Origin: Paenibacillus validus NBRC 15382
GTDB taxonomy: Bacteria > Bacillota > Bacilli > Paenibacillales > NBRC-103111
Direction of reading: 5' to 3'
Assembly: GCF_004000985.1 (NCBI RefSeq)
Contig: NZ_BIMH01000050.1
Coordinates: 1-33,655 of the forward strand
Length of the DNA stretch: 33,655 nt
How positions within the stretch are numbered: position 1 is the stretch's first letter; each line of letters begins with the position of its first letter. The position numbers were made by a program, and so were the translations under genes. The notes beneath the pieces were generated by a model. The model worked only from the letters and a program-made list of their open reading frames with translations, had not been told where the DNA came from and did not search any database. Positions 9,501-17,660 of the stretch are shown here, piece by piece.

Positions 9501-10449
9501 CAAAAGAACATCAAAACTTATGAATGCCATTAATTCTTTAATTGATCAAACATTATCTGAAGATCAATATGAAATTATCATCGTTAACAATGATTATCTT
9601 AATAATGAGATCAAACAACTGATATTAGAGATCTCGCAAAATCATAAATTGAACGATGAGTTTATTCGATATGTTGTTGCTCCAATCAAGGGTCTTTCCT
9701 TCGCAAGAAATGCCGGTCTTTTCGAAGCAAGAGGTGAAAATCTTCTTTATTTGGATGATGACATTGTTGCCACAAATGATTTGCTTTTTGAAACCGTGCG
9801 TTGTTTTGAAGAACATCCAGAAGCAGGCGTAATTGGTGGTAACATCGTATTAAAATATCCGGGGGATAAACCGGAAATAGTCAGACCCGGCATGGAAGCA
9901 CTTTGGAGTCAATTGATAGTACCTGGAGAAACATTTAGCGAATCTAATTATCAGTGGGAATTTCCCTACGGAGCTAACTTTGGAGTTCGAACTGATGCTT
10001 TAATGAGAATTGGTGGTTTCCGAACCTCTTACGGTAGAAAGGGTAATGATTATGCAGGTGGTGAAGAGATCGTTGTATCCTACTTAATGAAGCAAATAGG
10101 TCTGAAAGTGGGATTAAATCCAAAGGCAACTGTTTATCATGACGTTGACTTGGACAGATATACAGAAGAACATGTAAGAAAAACAGTGAAAGCAAGTGTT
10201 ATAACTAATTATCAACTTCAAAAGGATTTATACGCTCCGATGGAATCGGATATAAATTATGATAGAGAGCGTCTAGAAATATTAAAGGAAGAATTGAAAG
10301 CATTACTTGTTAAAGTCCCTTATAAAGGTATTGAATATGACATCCTGCTACAGGAAAGTCAAATATCAGCCTATGAAGAACTTATCGATATCAAATTAAA
10401 AGATTTTACAATAATGAAAGAAGCGGTTATTACGAAAATTGGCACCTGA
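6568..10449 (+). CDS. Multidomain glycosyltransferase: glycerophosphotransferase-like domain, coiled coil, two GT2 domains
   Basis: The protein has 1293 residues. Residues 1-325 resemble CDP-glycerol:glycerophosphotransferase/GT-B enzymes: LLYLPTYGP near 156-163, IKLHHG near 186-191, and DVILSDGSGAIFD at 225-237, followed by a DTPVIVFQP strand. Residues about 335-490 are a heptad-like Glu/Lys/Leu coiled coil ending in SKRWRV. The first GT2 domain starts near 588 (VSIVLPVYNGED, then NDGS at 623-626), with SAD at 674-676 in the place of DxD. A linking region of unknown fold spans 830-965. The second GT2 domain starts near 970 (LTVIICTYKR), with DDD at 1063-1065 and a GG-E-E acceptor-loop pattern near 1164-1167. 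No membrane segment is evident, so it is probably cytosolic. It overlaps the previous gene by 29 nt and has GGAGGAG before its ATG. Chain polymerisation plus phosphate-linked capping is inferred. Confidence 0.8.
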   Translation: MASIAIIIHNLILFETLEPLIIKLDNNDISYDIIIPRLEDQWGEMTRDTYLHLEQKGYRVSFLEFAPEVHYKIALYPYLPYYIEVNADYKIRYQYGLAKPTWNLDSWGVKFDLSFCSSTYDYNVLKGYTRSIITGPIKFANYRLNRSTQTGEKIRLLYLPTYGPECSLEKISHELYSLKDEYDITIKLHHGTSFLEPERVKLANTICERVLDHKTPLEQLLYKTDVILSDGSGAIFDSIVSDTPVIVFQPVHPEKFEGIPALEELIILNDIVPYCEKPSDLHKTILNALNDDYADKRKVFRENYFPVLGTETLDLCLTEIKKFLIDEIDVYSKAAHTRLNKNISKLEKASLTYGEQLQTIKEKLDFTEQEMYKYHTELKLVRQELEEKNKLIESIDQISQEKERNIFTLKETITALQDNVVALKENINVTVQIKELLINKLANNKVLLENLENQNVYLQNELQSKHQSYLEQVEWNKGLKQELDNIYHSKRWRVVNLLRSILEKTKAIYLVKAFTIYKKYGMKVLFMKMKSKLRREITNNNDSSLVSKSYNSKSELNWYEYKFYRYKEKKKDSNLSFQNYEVALEKDLVSIVLPVYNGEDMVSESIESVLNQTYKRFELIIINDGSKDRTAQIIDEYAALDQRIIVVHQENRKIPKTLSRGFRLAQGEYLTWTSADNVMEPEFLEVLVNELKANPELGMVYANMRLIDEKGELLTNHGWYEESKDPTVVNLPYSTYELNVYPNNTIGAAFMYRAKVAHILEDYSSFKHTLEDYDYWMRVNSLFELAHTNTSKPIYRYRFHDKSLTSQDKELGITANRYKLMVLDDYRRDYYLSPMIWVIHGDSVIKSSIISEIEKRGHLILSANQIKSMSINMSIPICNLVFEDSGEMVLGNGYKILCTSFYTGNQANDWDIVIQCNNQGNSSPLEEKYTGVYKIIDPSSIISFIDMKIKNRHLYKIEGEIESERIYTKKLTVIICTYKRTSKLMNAINSLIDQTLSEDQYEIIIVNNDYLNNEIKQLILEISQNHKLNDEFIRYVVAPIKGLSFARNAGLFEARGENLLYLDDDIVATNDLLFETVRCFEEHPEAGVIGGNIVLKYPGDKPEIVRPGMEALWSQLIVPGETFSESNYQWEFPYGANFGVRTDALMRIGGFRTSYGRKGNDYAGGEEIVVSYLMKQIGLKVGLNPKATVYHDVDLDRYTEEHVRKTVKASVITNYQLQKDLYAPMESDINYDRERLEILKEELKALLVKVPYKGIEYDILLQESQISAYEELIDIKLKDFTIMKEAVITKIGT

Positions 10450-10462
10450 AAAGGTGCCAATT
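10437..10462 (+). other. Hairpin with GAAA loop spanning the stop codon
   Basis: Arms of 11 bp (10437-10447 and 10452-10462) enclose a GAAA tetraloop. The TGA stop of the multidomain glycosyltransferase lies inside it at 10447-10449. No clear T-run follows, so this looks more like an attenuator, processing site or stabilising hairpin within the operon than a full terminator. Confidence 0.6.
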
Positions 10463-10487
10463 AAATTGTTCTAAGAGAAGGTGTAAA

Positions 10488-11612
10488 ATGAGGATTCTAT
10501 ATTTTTCTCCAATATATTGGGATGATCTAAAACAAAGACCTCAACACATAGCAGAAGAATTGTCGAAGGAACATGAGATAATATTCGTTGAACCATCCAT
10601 TAGCTTGTTTAGGAGTTTATTTATTAGAACAAAGGACTTTCAAGAGAAGATAAGTATAATATCCGATAATCTGAGAGTTTATCGCCCTTCAGGTATCTTG
10701 AATATACCACGGTCTTTAGATATATTTTCTTTAAACAAATATATTGAAACTTATAAATTTCGTGAATATATTGAATGGTGTGATGTTATTTGGTTAGGAA
10801 GTCCTATTTTTTATTCTATAATTGCTAATGAACCAATTAAAAAAACAGTATATGATAAAATGGACGATTATGCAGCTTTAACTACAAATCCAATATTGAA
10901 AAAAGTTATTACCATGCAGGAGCAAAAATTAGTTAAACGTGCAGATATTATATTTGTTTCTAGCGAAAAATTAATAACAAGCTTTATGGAATCCTTAAAT
11001 AAGAAAATAAAAATAATTAGAAACGGCATTGATGTGAATAATTTATATTCAACGGCTTTTCCAGAAAATATAGTCGAAAAAATTGTAAGTTTGAAAGAAC
11101 AAGGAAATATTATATTTGGGTATATAGGTACAGTGGATCATTGGTTTGATTATGATGCAATTAAAGTAATCATAGGAAAAAAAACTAATTTTCATGTTGT
11201 TATTGTTGGCAGAGATAACGTAAAAGCAAATAGATTAAAATCAAAACAATTGCACTACTATGAACCTGTCTCAAAAGATAAGTTGTTTGCAGTAATTGAA
11301 TGTTTTGATTACAGTTTATATCCATTTAAGAAGAGTCAAATGTTAGATACTATTAATCCTGTTAAAATTTATGAATACTTAGCTTGTAACCAGAAAGTGA
11401 TTTCGGTTAAAAGTAGTGAAACAATAAGATTTAACAGTTTAAATATATATGCAAATTATACCGAACTCGATATAATCCTTGATAATCTTCAATCAATTGA
11501 TAAACCATTCGATATGTTAAAGCTAGATGATTTTCTTGAAAAAAATTCTTGGAATTATATTAGGGCTAAAATAGAGCATACTTTAAAGGTGGAGTTAAAT
11601 TGTGGGCAATAA
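10488..11612 (+). CDS. GT-B fold glycosyltransferase (GT4-like, TuaH-related)
   Basis: The protein has 374 residues. The N-terminus reads ILYFSPIYWDDLKQRPQH; the Gln-Arg-Pro-x-His pattern is common in TuaH-like and related family 4-type glycosyltransferases. The C-terminal Rossmann half shows IIFGYIGTVDHWFDYDA, HVVIVGRDN, and the acidic donor-site stretch NPVKIYEYLACN, in which Lys and Glu are the family positions. No membrane segment is seen. It presumably adds one sugar to the growing lipid-linked chain on the cytosolic face. The ATG follows GAAGGTG. Its last 11 nt overlap the next gene, so the two are translationally coupled. Donor and linkage cannot be assigned. Confidence 0.8.
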   Translation: MRILYFSPIYWDDLKQRPQHIAEELSKEHEIIFVEPSISLFRSLFIRTKDFQEKISIISDNLRVYRPSGILNIPRSLDIFSLNKYIETYKFREYIEWCDVIWLGSPIFYSIIANEPIKKTVYDKMDDYAALTTNPILKKVITMQEQKLVKRADIIFVSSEKLITSFMESLNKKIKIIRNGIDVNNLYSTAFPENIVEKIVSLKEQGNIIFGYIGTVDHWFDYDAIKVIIGKKTNFHVVIVGRDNVKANRLKSKQLHYYEPVSKDKLFAVIECFDYSLYPFKKSQMLDTINPVKIYEYLACNQKVISVKSSETIRFNSLNIYANYTELDIILDNLQSIDKPFDMLKLDDFLEKNSWNYIRAKIEHTLKVELNCGQ

Positions 11613-13410
11613 ATCAAGGCTGTATTTTGCTATGCTTTTCTTCTCGTTGTTTGCTATCTACTTTCTAATCGTCAATATTTATGCACCTGAATTTGCGGAT
11701 GACTATGTAAATAGTTATATAAGAGGAACTTCTTACAGGATGACTACATTTGCAGATATAATAAAAAACACGTATTTAGTTTATATTGGCTGGACAGGCC
11801 GATTCACTTCTAGTTTTTTAATGTATCTATCAATATATGCGGGAGATATGTTTTTTAATGTAGTAAATACTATTGTAATAATTTTATTTTTCTTTTTAGT
11901 AAGCTTATACATCAACTCAAAAGAAGTTAAGTTTGATAATATTATCCTTATAGTGTTTTTATTCTGGTTTGGTTTACCTGTAATCGGCGAAACAGTATTC
12001 TGGACCACAGGTTCAATAGTTTATCTATGGACTACTGTAATATGTTTATTATTCATGTTACCCTACAGATATCTTTTTGGTGAACAAAGTACACCTTTGG
12101 ACAAGTATCCCAAATTTTCTGCTTTACTAATGGCTTTTATGGGTTTTATTACAGGTGGTACCGTTGAAAATTTCGTACCTGTGTCCTTTCTAGCTATTGT
12201 TCTATTCTATTTATATTTGAGAACAAAAAAGAAAATGATTCCAGGTTGGTTTTATTCTGGATTTTTAGGCTTGTTTGTAGGCTTTCCGTTCTTAGTATTA
12301 TCTCCAGGCAATTCAATAAGAGCTAAGGTTGAAGGTGTTGAAAATTTTAATAGATTTGATATTAGTAGAATATATTATTTCTTTACCTCGGTGTTAAAAG
12401 ATATTTATTTACATCAGTTTATTCTTGTAATTTTTTTTCTTGTTTTAGTGGTATTATTATTTGTTATGAAAATTTTGAGAAAAGATAAAAGTAGTTTTAT
12501 AAATGAAAAACAAGTACTATTAGCAGCATTGTTTTTCATTATGTCAGTTTTAATGCAGGTTATAATGATTATGTCTCCATATTTTCCTTTAAGGACTTCT
12601 TTTATCGGTGCAGTTTTTCATTTAATAGCTATTGTAATCTTATATAATTATATAAAACAAATAATTAATAATAGAGTGGTTAATATTATTTTATCAGTGG
12701 GTTTATTAATTCCATTGACTTTTTCATTAAATATAGTGTTAGTTCAGTATAAAACACTTCATCAACAAACTAATGAAAGAATGCAAATAGTATCACAAAG
12801 TGTCGAAAATAATATAAAAGACGTAATACTGCCCAAATATAGTGTTGTTGAACATCCTACATTTGATCAGGGGAGCAGGCATGTCTTTATTAGAGATATA
12901 ACAGAAGATACAAAAAATTGGACAAATGAAGTTTTCTCAAAATATTTTAATTTGAATAGTGTTAGAACAGTACAGAGTCAAGCTCTTGAAACAGAGATTG
13001 ATTTTAAAAAATCAATAAGTATATATTCTAGTGACTTTGAATTTAATAAATCTTTCATTTTAAAAGACATTCGGTATTTTCGTGAAGGTTCTACATTGAC
13101 ATTTTATTTTCAATTTGATCCCAAAACAAACACTGAGATCTTTTCAAATAAGGTTCTATATTTTCATGCTTATTTAACAGAATCTGATCTAGAGAAGTAT
13201 AAAGGAAAAGAAGATGTTCAATATGGATTTATAAACTGGGATATAGTCCCAGATGTTATTAGAACTCCAAACAATTTGATTTTAGTAAAGAAAACAGTTA
13301 ACACAGATCTTGACCATTTTCCTAAAATATCAATTGGTATTTATGATTACAAGAATGGTAATGAAGGACAATCGCTAGAGGTGACAGATATAACCTTAAA
13401 AGAATTTTAG
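11602..13410 (+). CDS. Polytopic DUF6056-family membrane protein, possible GT-C glycosyltransferase
   Basis: The protein has 602 residues and starts at GTG 11602 behind GGTGGAG. About ten hydrophobic segments lie between residues 8 and 385. The first extracytoplasmic loop holds FADDY (31-35), an acidic pair where GT-C enzymes have their catalytic residue. GWTGRF at 63-68 matches the Trp/Asn-Gly-Arg pattern of DUF6056 proteins. After the last membrane segment a soluble region of about 215 residues (388-602) faces outward by prediction; its last 140 residues look beta-rich and seem to be an addition to the DUF6056 core. The gene lies directly before fdtACB and gtrBA. My inference is transfer of an undecaprenyl-phosphate-linked sugar to the exported glycan. 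A polymerase role is possible. Confidence 0.68.
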   Translation: MGNKSRLYFAMLFFSLFAIYFLIVNIYAPEFADDYVNSYIRGTSYRMTTFADIIKNTYLVYIGWTGRFTSSFLMYLSIYAGDMFFNVVNTIVIILFFFLVSLYINSKEVKFDNIILIVFLFWFGLPVIGETVFWTTGSIVYLWTTVICLLFMLPYRYLFGEQSTPLDKYPKFSALLMAFMGFITGGTVENFVPVSFLAIVLFYLYLRTKKKMIPGWFYSGFLGLFVGFPFLVLSPGNSIRAKVEGVENFNRFDISRIYYFFTSVLKDIYLHQFILVIFFLVLVVLLFVMKILRKDKSSFINEKQVLLAALFFIMSVLMQVIMIMSPYFPLRTSFIGAVFHLIAIVILYNYIKQIINNRVVNIILSVGLLIPLTFSLNIVLVQYKTLHQQTNERMQIVSQSVENNIKDVILPKYSVVEHPTFDQGSRHVFIRDITEDTKNWTNEVFSKYFNLNSVRTVQSQALETEIDFKKSISIYSSDFEFNKSFILKDIRYFREGSTLTFYFQFDPKTNTEIFSNKVLYFHAYLTESDLEKYKGKEDVQYGFINWDIVPDVIRTPNNLILVKKTVNTDLDHFPKISIGIYDYKNGNEGQSLEVTDITLKEF

Positions 13411-13418
13411 GAGGCATT

Positions 13419-13817
13419 ATGTCCAGTAAAATCATTCAAACACAACAGCTTGGGGATGAGCGAGGATATCTTTCTGTTATAGAAGGAAATTTAACAATTC
13501 CTTTTGAAATTAAAAGAGTTTTTTACATCTACGGAACTAAGGAAGGAATCAGAAGAGGATTCCACGCGCATTACAAAACAAGACAGGTCCTTGTTTGTGT
13601 TTCTGGTCGTTGTAAAATATTTTTGGATAATAGCAAGCGTAAAGATGTGGTTGAACTGAATACTCAAACAAAAATGCTCTTATTGGAACCTGAAGACTGG
13701 CATGAAATGTATGATTTTAGTGATGATTGTGTACTTCTGGTTCTAGCATCGCATCATTACGATCCACAGGACTATATAAGGGACTATGAACTCTTTCTCG
13801 AGGTGTATGGAAAATGA
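13419..13817 (+). CDS. fdtA: dTDP-4-keto-6-deoxyglucose 3,4-ketoisomerase (FdtA/QdtA, WxcM-like cupin)
   Basis: The 132-residue protein is one cupin domain. GFHAHYKTRQVLVCVSG carries the histidines of the active site, and the second half has EPEDWHEMYDFSDDCVLLVLAS, as in FdtA and QdtA. It converts the RmlB product dTDP-4-keto-6-deoxyglucose to the 3-keto isomer, the first committed step to dTDP-Fuc3NAc or dTDP-Qui3NAc. Galacto versus gluco product depends on a few active-site residues and cannot be decided by eye, so the symbol fdtA is provisional and qdtA is the alternative. AGGAGG lies 4 nt before the ATG. The gene overlaps fdtC by ATGA. Confidence 0.87.
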   Translation: MSSKIIQTQQLGDERGYLSVIEGNLTIPFEIKRVFYIYGTKEGIRRGFHAHYKTRQVLVCVSGRCKIFLDNSKRKDVVELNTQTKMLLLEPEDWHEMYDFSDDCVLLVLASHHYDPQDYIRDYELFLEVYGK

Positions 13818-14371
13818 CATACTATAAGCATCCAAATGCTCTAGTCGAAACGGATAATATAGGAAGAGATACAAGGATATGGGCGTTTTCTCATATTTTA
13901 CAAGGCGCTGTAATTGGTGAAAATTGCAATATAAATGATCAAACTTTTATCGAGAATGATGTGATTATTGGAAATAATGTGACTGTTAAATCCGGTGTGT
14001 ATATTTGGGATGGTGTCCGAATCGAAGATAATGTCTTTATTGGCCCGAATGTAACATTCACAAATGACTTGAAGCCTAGGTCAAAGCAATATCCTAAAAA
14101 ATTTGAGCAGACTATTATTGAAGAGTGGGCTTCGATCGGCGCCAATGCTACGATTATTGCAGGAAATCGTATTGGCAAATATTCAATGATAGGGGCTGGA
14201 TCTGTTGTTACAAAAGATATTCCAAACAATACATTATGGTATGGTAACCCTGCAAAAATGAGAGGATATGTATGTAATTGCGGGGAGAAACTTACGAATG
14301 AATTAAAGTGTAATAAGTGTAAAAAAAACTACGAATATGTTGGAAAAGAAATCAAATTAATAGGTGAATAA
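13814..14371 (+). CDS. fdtC: Hexapeptide-repeat dTDP-3-amino-3,6-dideoxyhexose N-acetyltransferase (FdtC-like)
   Basis: The 185-residue protein has a left-handed beta-helix pattern of repeated hexapeptides (for example [20 protein letters not shown]) over residues about 20-140, followed by the [22 protein letters not shown] segment typical of sugar N-acetyltransferases. The last 30 residues hold C-x-C and C-x-x-C pairs that look like a small zinc ribbon, which many members of this family also have. It would acetylate the 3-amino sugar made by FdtB, using acetyl-CoA. It is coupled to fdtA by an ATGA overlap and ends 1 nt before the fdtB ATG. The order A-C-B of this module is compact and clearly one transcription unit. 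Confidence 0.86.
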   Translation: MTYYKHPNALVETDNIGRDTRIWAFSHILQGAVIGENCNINDQTFIENDVIIGNNVTVKSGVYIWDGVRIEDNVFIGPNVTFTNDLKPRSKQYPKKFEQTIIEEWASIGANATIIAGNRIGKYSMIGAGSVVTKDIPNNTLWYGNPAKMRGYVCNCGEKLTNELKCNKCKKNYEYVGKEIKLIGE

Positions 14372-14372
14372 C

Positions 14373-15461
14373 ATGATCCCATTTCTAGACTTGAAAGAAA
14401 TTAATATCAGACATGAAGCAGAGATTACTAATGCAATGAATCGAGTACTTCATTCGGGGTGGTATATTCTCGGTCAAGAAGTCGATCAATTTGAAAAGGA
14501 ATTTGCTGATTATTGTGGAGTAAAGCACTGTATAGGAGTAGCAAATGCCTTAGATGCTCTAACTTTGATCATTAGAGGTTATGGTATTGGTATTAATGAC
14601 GAGATTATTGTTCCATCAAATACGTATATTGCTTCCATCCTGGCGGTATCAGCAAATGGAGCTGTTCCCGTATTAGTTGAGCCTGAGCAAGGGACTTTTA
14701 ATATCGATCCTACCCGAATCGAAGAAAAAATAACTAAAAATACAAAAGCAATTATGGTAGTTCATTTGTATGGTCAAGCCTGTAATATGAAACCTATCCA
14801 AGACCTAGCTCGCAGGCATAATCTGAGAATTATCGAAGATTGTGCCCAAGCGCATGGCGCAATTTATGAAGACAAGCGGGTAGGGAATCTTGGTGATGCA
14901 GGTGCCTTTAGTTTTTACCCTGGGAAAAATTTAGGTGCACTTGGTGATGGAGGGGCTATTACAACAAATGATGACCAATTAGCGAGCCAGTTACGTGCAA
15001 TCCGGAACTACGGTTCTCACAAAAAATATGAGAATCTGTATAAAGGCGTAAATAGCAGACTAGATGAACTGCATGCAGCCTTGTTAAGGGTAAAATTACG
15101 TTACCTTGATGCTGATAATCAAGCTCGTAGAAAAATTGCCCAATATTACTTAGATCATGTACACAATGAAAAAATTATTAAACCTTTTGTGCAGAATATG
15201 CCTGAAAGTCATGTTTGGCATTTATTTGTAGTACAAACTGAAAGCAGAGAACATCTTCAAGCTTATCTTCAGGATAAGGGTATTCAAACACTAATTCATT
15301 ATCCGATTCCTCCACATCACCAAAAAGCTTACGAAGAATGGAGCCAATTGCAATATCCAATATCGGAGGAGATTCATCGAACGGTGCTCAGTTTGCCGAT
15401 AAGTCCGGTTATGCCATTAGATCAAGTTCAAGTGGTTGTGGAGGCCCTTAATGCATACTGA
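14373..15461 (+). CDS. fdtB: PLP-dependent dTDP-3-keto-6-deoxyhexose 3-aminotransferase (FdtB/QdtB, DegT/DnrJ/EryC1)
   Basis: I choose ATG 14373 (362 residues), with AGGTGA at 14362-14367. A GTG at 14364 is in frame but overlaps fdtC and the ribosome site. The sequence shows the sugar-aminotransferase landmarks: [17 protein letters not shown] (29-45), Asp156 in [11 protein letters not shown] for the PLP ring nitrogen, and the Schiff-base Lys185 in [17 protein letters not shown]. It installs the 3-amino group on the FdtA product, probably with glutamate as donor. Its end overlaps gtrB by 11 nt. That coupling links synthesis of the amino sugar to the polyprenyl-phosphate glycosyltransferase that follows. 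Confidence 0.9.
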   Translation: MIPFLDLKEINIRHEAEITNAMNRVLHSGWYILGQEVDQFEKEFADYCGVKHCIGVANALDALTLIIRGYGIGINDEIIVPSNTYIASILAVSANGAVPVLVEPEQGTFNIDPTRIEEKITKNTKAIMVVHLYGQACNMKPIQDLARRHNLRIIEDCAQAHGAIYEDKRVGNLGDAGAFSFYPGKNLGALGDGGAITTNDDQLASQLRAIRNYGSHKKYENLYKGVNSRLDELHAALLRVKLRYLDADNQARRKIAQYYLDHVHNEKIIKPFVQNMPESHVWHLFVVQTESREHLQAYLQDKGIQTLIHYPIPPHHQKAYEEWSQLQYPISEEIHRTVLSLPISPVMPLDQVQVVVEALNAY

Positions 15462-16392
15462 AGAAGACAAAAGAGTTTTCTCTATTGTAGTTCCTGTTTA
15501 TTATAATGAGTTAAACATACCACACACCGTTCCGCGGCTTCAAAATTTACAAAAACTTTTGCCGAGTTATAATTTTGAGTTCATTTTTGTAGATGACGGT
15601 TCTAAGGATAATTCATTAGAGTTATTGTTACAGCATAAAACTAAAGATTCCCGTATAAAGGTTATAAAATTGAGTAAAAACTTTGGTTCTATGTCCGCCA
15701 TTCAGGCGGGACTCACCATAGCTAAAGGAGATTGTGTTGGAATAATCGCGGCAGATTTACAAGATCCGCCTGAACTATTTGCAGAAATGATTAGAAAATG
15801 GGAAAATGGGATAAAAGTAGTAATGGCTACGCGCCAAGATCGGGAAGAGTCTTTTTCTCAAAAGCTTTTCTCAAATAGCTATTACTTCCTGATGGAAAAA
15901 TTGGCAATAAAAAACTACCCTTCTGGTGGTTTTGATTTTGTATTAGTTGACAAACAAGTCGTGAAAGAAATTAATTTAATTCATGAAAAAAATACGAATA
16001 TTATGAGTTTAATTTTTTGGCTCGGGCATGAACAAGCTTTTATTCCGTATGTTAGGCAAGAAAGAAAGCTGGGCAAATCCAAATGGACACTTTCCAAAAA
16101 AATAAAATTATTTGTTGATTCGTTTGTCAGTTTTTCTTATGCCCCAATTCGGTTTATGTCCTCGATTGGAGTAATAACTGCAATTATTAGTTTCATGTAT
16201 GGAATTTTTGTAATAGTAAATGCATTTCTTGGAACGGTACCGTTACAAGGTTGGTCAACGATTGTTGCATTAATAACCTTTTTATTGGGATTAATTATGG
16301 TCATGTTAGGAATAATTGGAGAATACCTCTGGAGGATATTAGATGAAAGCAGGAAGCGTCCTGCATATATTATTGATGAAATTTATCAATAA
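15451..16392 (+). CDS. gtrB: Polyprenyl-phosphate glycosyltransferase, GtrB/DPM1-like GT2
   Basis: Start at ATG 15451 with TGGAGG at 15439-15444 gives 313 residues. A TTG at 15436 is in frame but lies before the ribosome site. The GT2 domain has [20 protein letters not shown] and ADLQDPPEL, the signature of the dolichol-phosphate-mannose synthase/GtrB branch. Two C-terminal membrane helices (about 230-260 and 270-300) close the protein, as in GtrB. The reaction is transfer of a sugar from an NDP-sugar to undecaprenyl phosphate on the cytosolic face. Its position directly after fdtACB suggests the dTDP-3-acetamido sugar as donor, although glucose is the classic GtrB substrate. It overlaps gtrA by 50 nt. 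Confidence 0.88.
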   Translation: MHTEEDKRVFSIVVPVYYNELNIPHTVPRLQNLQKLLPSYNFEFIFVDDGSKDNSLELLLQHKTKDSRIKVIKLSKNFGSMSAIQAGLTIAKGDCVGIIAADLQDPPELFAEMIRKWENGIKVVMATRQDREESFSQKLFSNSYYFLMEKLAIKNYPSGGFDFVLVDKQVVKEINLIHEKNTNIMSLIFWLGHEQAFIPYVRQERKLGKSKWTLSKKIKLFVDSFVSFSYAPIRFMSSIGVITAIISFMYGIFVIVNAFLGTVPLQGWSTIVALITFLLGLIMVMLGIIGEYLWRILDESRKRPAYIIDEIYQ

Positions 16393-16750
16393 ACAGTTTT
16401 TGTTGTTTATATTGCTTGGTGTTTTAAATACAGGTATGACGTATTTGCTGTACCTATTGATGTTGTCGTTTGCGCCCTATGGTATTTCATATACGATAAC
16501 CTATATACTGGGTATTCCGGTATCCTATATTTTGAATTCAAAGTTTGCTTTTAAAACCAAGCTATCTTTTAGAAAAATGTTTCAATATCCTTTAGTATAT
16601 ATTATTCAATATTTAATAAACATGATTTGCATGTTTTTACTTGTTGATTTGTTAAATATTGATGATAAATTTAGCCCTATTGTAGTGACAATAATTACAG
16701 TACCGGTTACTTATTTACTAAGCAAGAAAATTATCACCAATAAAGTTTAA
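16343..16750 (+). CDS. gtrA: GtrA-family small membrane protein (polyprenyl-phosphate-sugar flippase)
   Basis: The 135-residue protein has four hydrophobic helices in the GtrA/DPMS pattern: FLLFILLGVLNTGMTYLLY near the start, a second helix with a conserved NSKFAFK-like turn after it, and two more to the end. GtrA proteins are thought to flip the sugar-phosphate-lipid made by GtrB to the outer face. ATG 16343 has GGAGG 7 nt upstream and overlaps gtrB by 50 nt. An internal ATG at 16376 would give the more typical GtrA N-terminus but has no ribosome site. The reading frame runs to a TAA at 16748-16750, just before rmlA. Confidence 0.85.
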   Translation: MKAGSVLHILLMKFINKQFLLFILLGVLNTGMTYLLYLLMLSFAPYGISYTITYILGIPVSYILNSKFAFKTKLSFRKMFQYPLVYIIQYLINMICMFLLVDLLNIDDKFSPIVVTIITVPVTYLLSKKIITNKV

Positions 16751-16764
16751 AGAGGTAATGAACA

Positions 16765-17640
16765 ATGCGTAAAGGCATAATATTGGCCGGGGGAAGCGGA
16801 ACTAGGCTTTATCCTTTAACTAAAGTGGTGTCAAAGCAACTCCTTCCTGTTTACGACAAACCCATGATTTATTATCCGTTATCCGTTTTAATGTTAGCTG
16901 GGATTCAAGAGATATTAATTATCTCTACTCCTCAAGACATTGAAAGCTTTCAAAGACTATTTGGAAATGGACATTTTCTTGGCTTAGATATAAAATATGA
17001 AATCCAATCTTCTCCGGATGGTATAGCACAGGCATTCTTAATAGCAGAAAAATTCGTTGGTGACTCATCAGTTGCTTTAATATTAGGCGATAATATTTTT
17101 TACGGTCCTCGGTTTACTTCTATACTTCAGAATGCTTCAAAACAATCTAGAGGAGCAACCATTTTTGGATATTATGTTAAAGATCCGGAACGTTTTGGTG
17201 TAGTAGAAATTGATCAAGACGGCAACGTAGTATCTATTGAGGAGAAGCCCAACGTACCCAAATCCAATTATGCTATTACAGGATTGTATTTTTATGATAA
17301 TGATGTTATTGAAATTGCCAAAAGAATAACCCCTTCTGCTCGAGGCGAACTTGAGATAACAGACATAAATAAAATATATCTCGAGAATAAAACCCTGCAT
17401 GTGGAGTTGCTTGGCCGTGGGTTTGCTTGGCTTGATTCAGGCACACACGAATCTTTACTGGAAGCATCCCAATATATAGAAACGATTGAAAAGAGACAAA
17501 ATCTAAAAATAGCTTGTTTAGAAGAAATTTCATTTCGGATGGGATACATCACAAAAGACGATTTATTATCTTTAGCCAAACCTTTGAGCAAGAACGAGTA
17601 TGGTCAGTATTTAATAAAATTAGCTAGTACAACAGTTTAA
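16765..17640 (+). CDS. rmlA: Glucose-1-phosphate thymidylyltransferase
   Basis: The 291-residue protein has the complete RmlA pattern: [16 protein letters not shown] at the N-terminus with the nucleotide-binding loop, then [26 protein letters not shown] with the metal-binding Asp, and ITGLYFYDN. The length is that of the short, tetrameric RmlA type. It makes dTDP-glucose from glucose-1-phosphate and dTTP. The product feeds both the L-rhamnose branch (rmlBCD) and the FdtA branch next door. AGAGG precedes the ATG. This is the first of four contiguous rml genes in the order A, C, B, D. Confidence 0.96.
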   Translation: MRKGIILAGGSGTRLYPLTKVVSKQLLPVYDKPMIYYPLSVLMLAGIQEILIISTPQDIESFQRLFGNGHFLGLDIKYEIQSSPDGIAQAFLIAEKFVGDSSVALILGDNIFYGPRFTSILQNASKQSRGATIFGYYVKDPERFGVVEIDQDGNVVSIEEKPNVPKSNYAITGLYFYDNDVIEIAKRITPSARGELEITDINKIYLENKTLHVELLGRGFAWLDSGTHESLLEASQYIETIEKRQNLKIACLEEISFRMGYITKDDLLSLAKPLSKNEYGQYLIKLASTTV

Positions 17641-17660
17641 CTTGCGCAGGAGGCCTGAAG

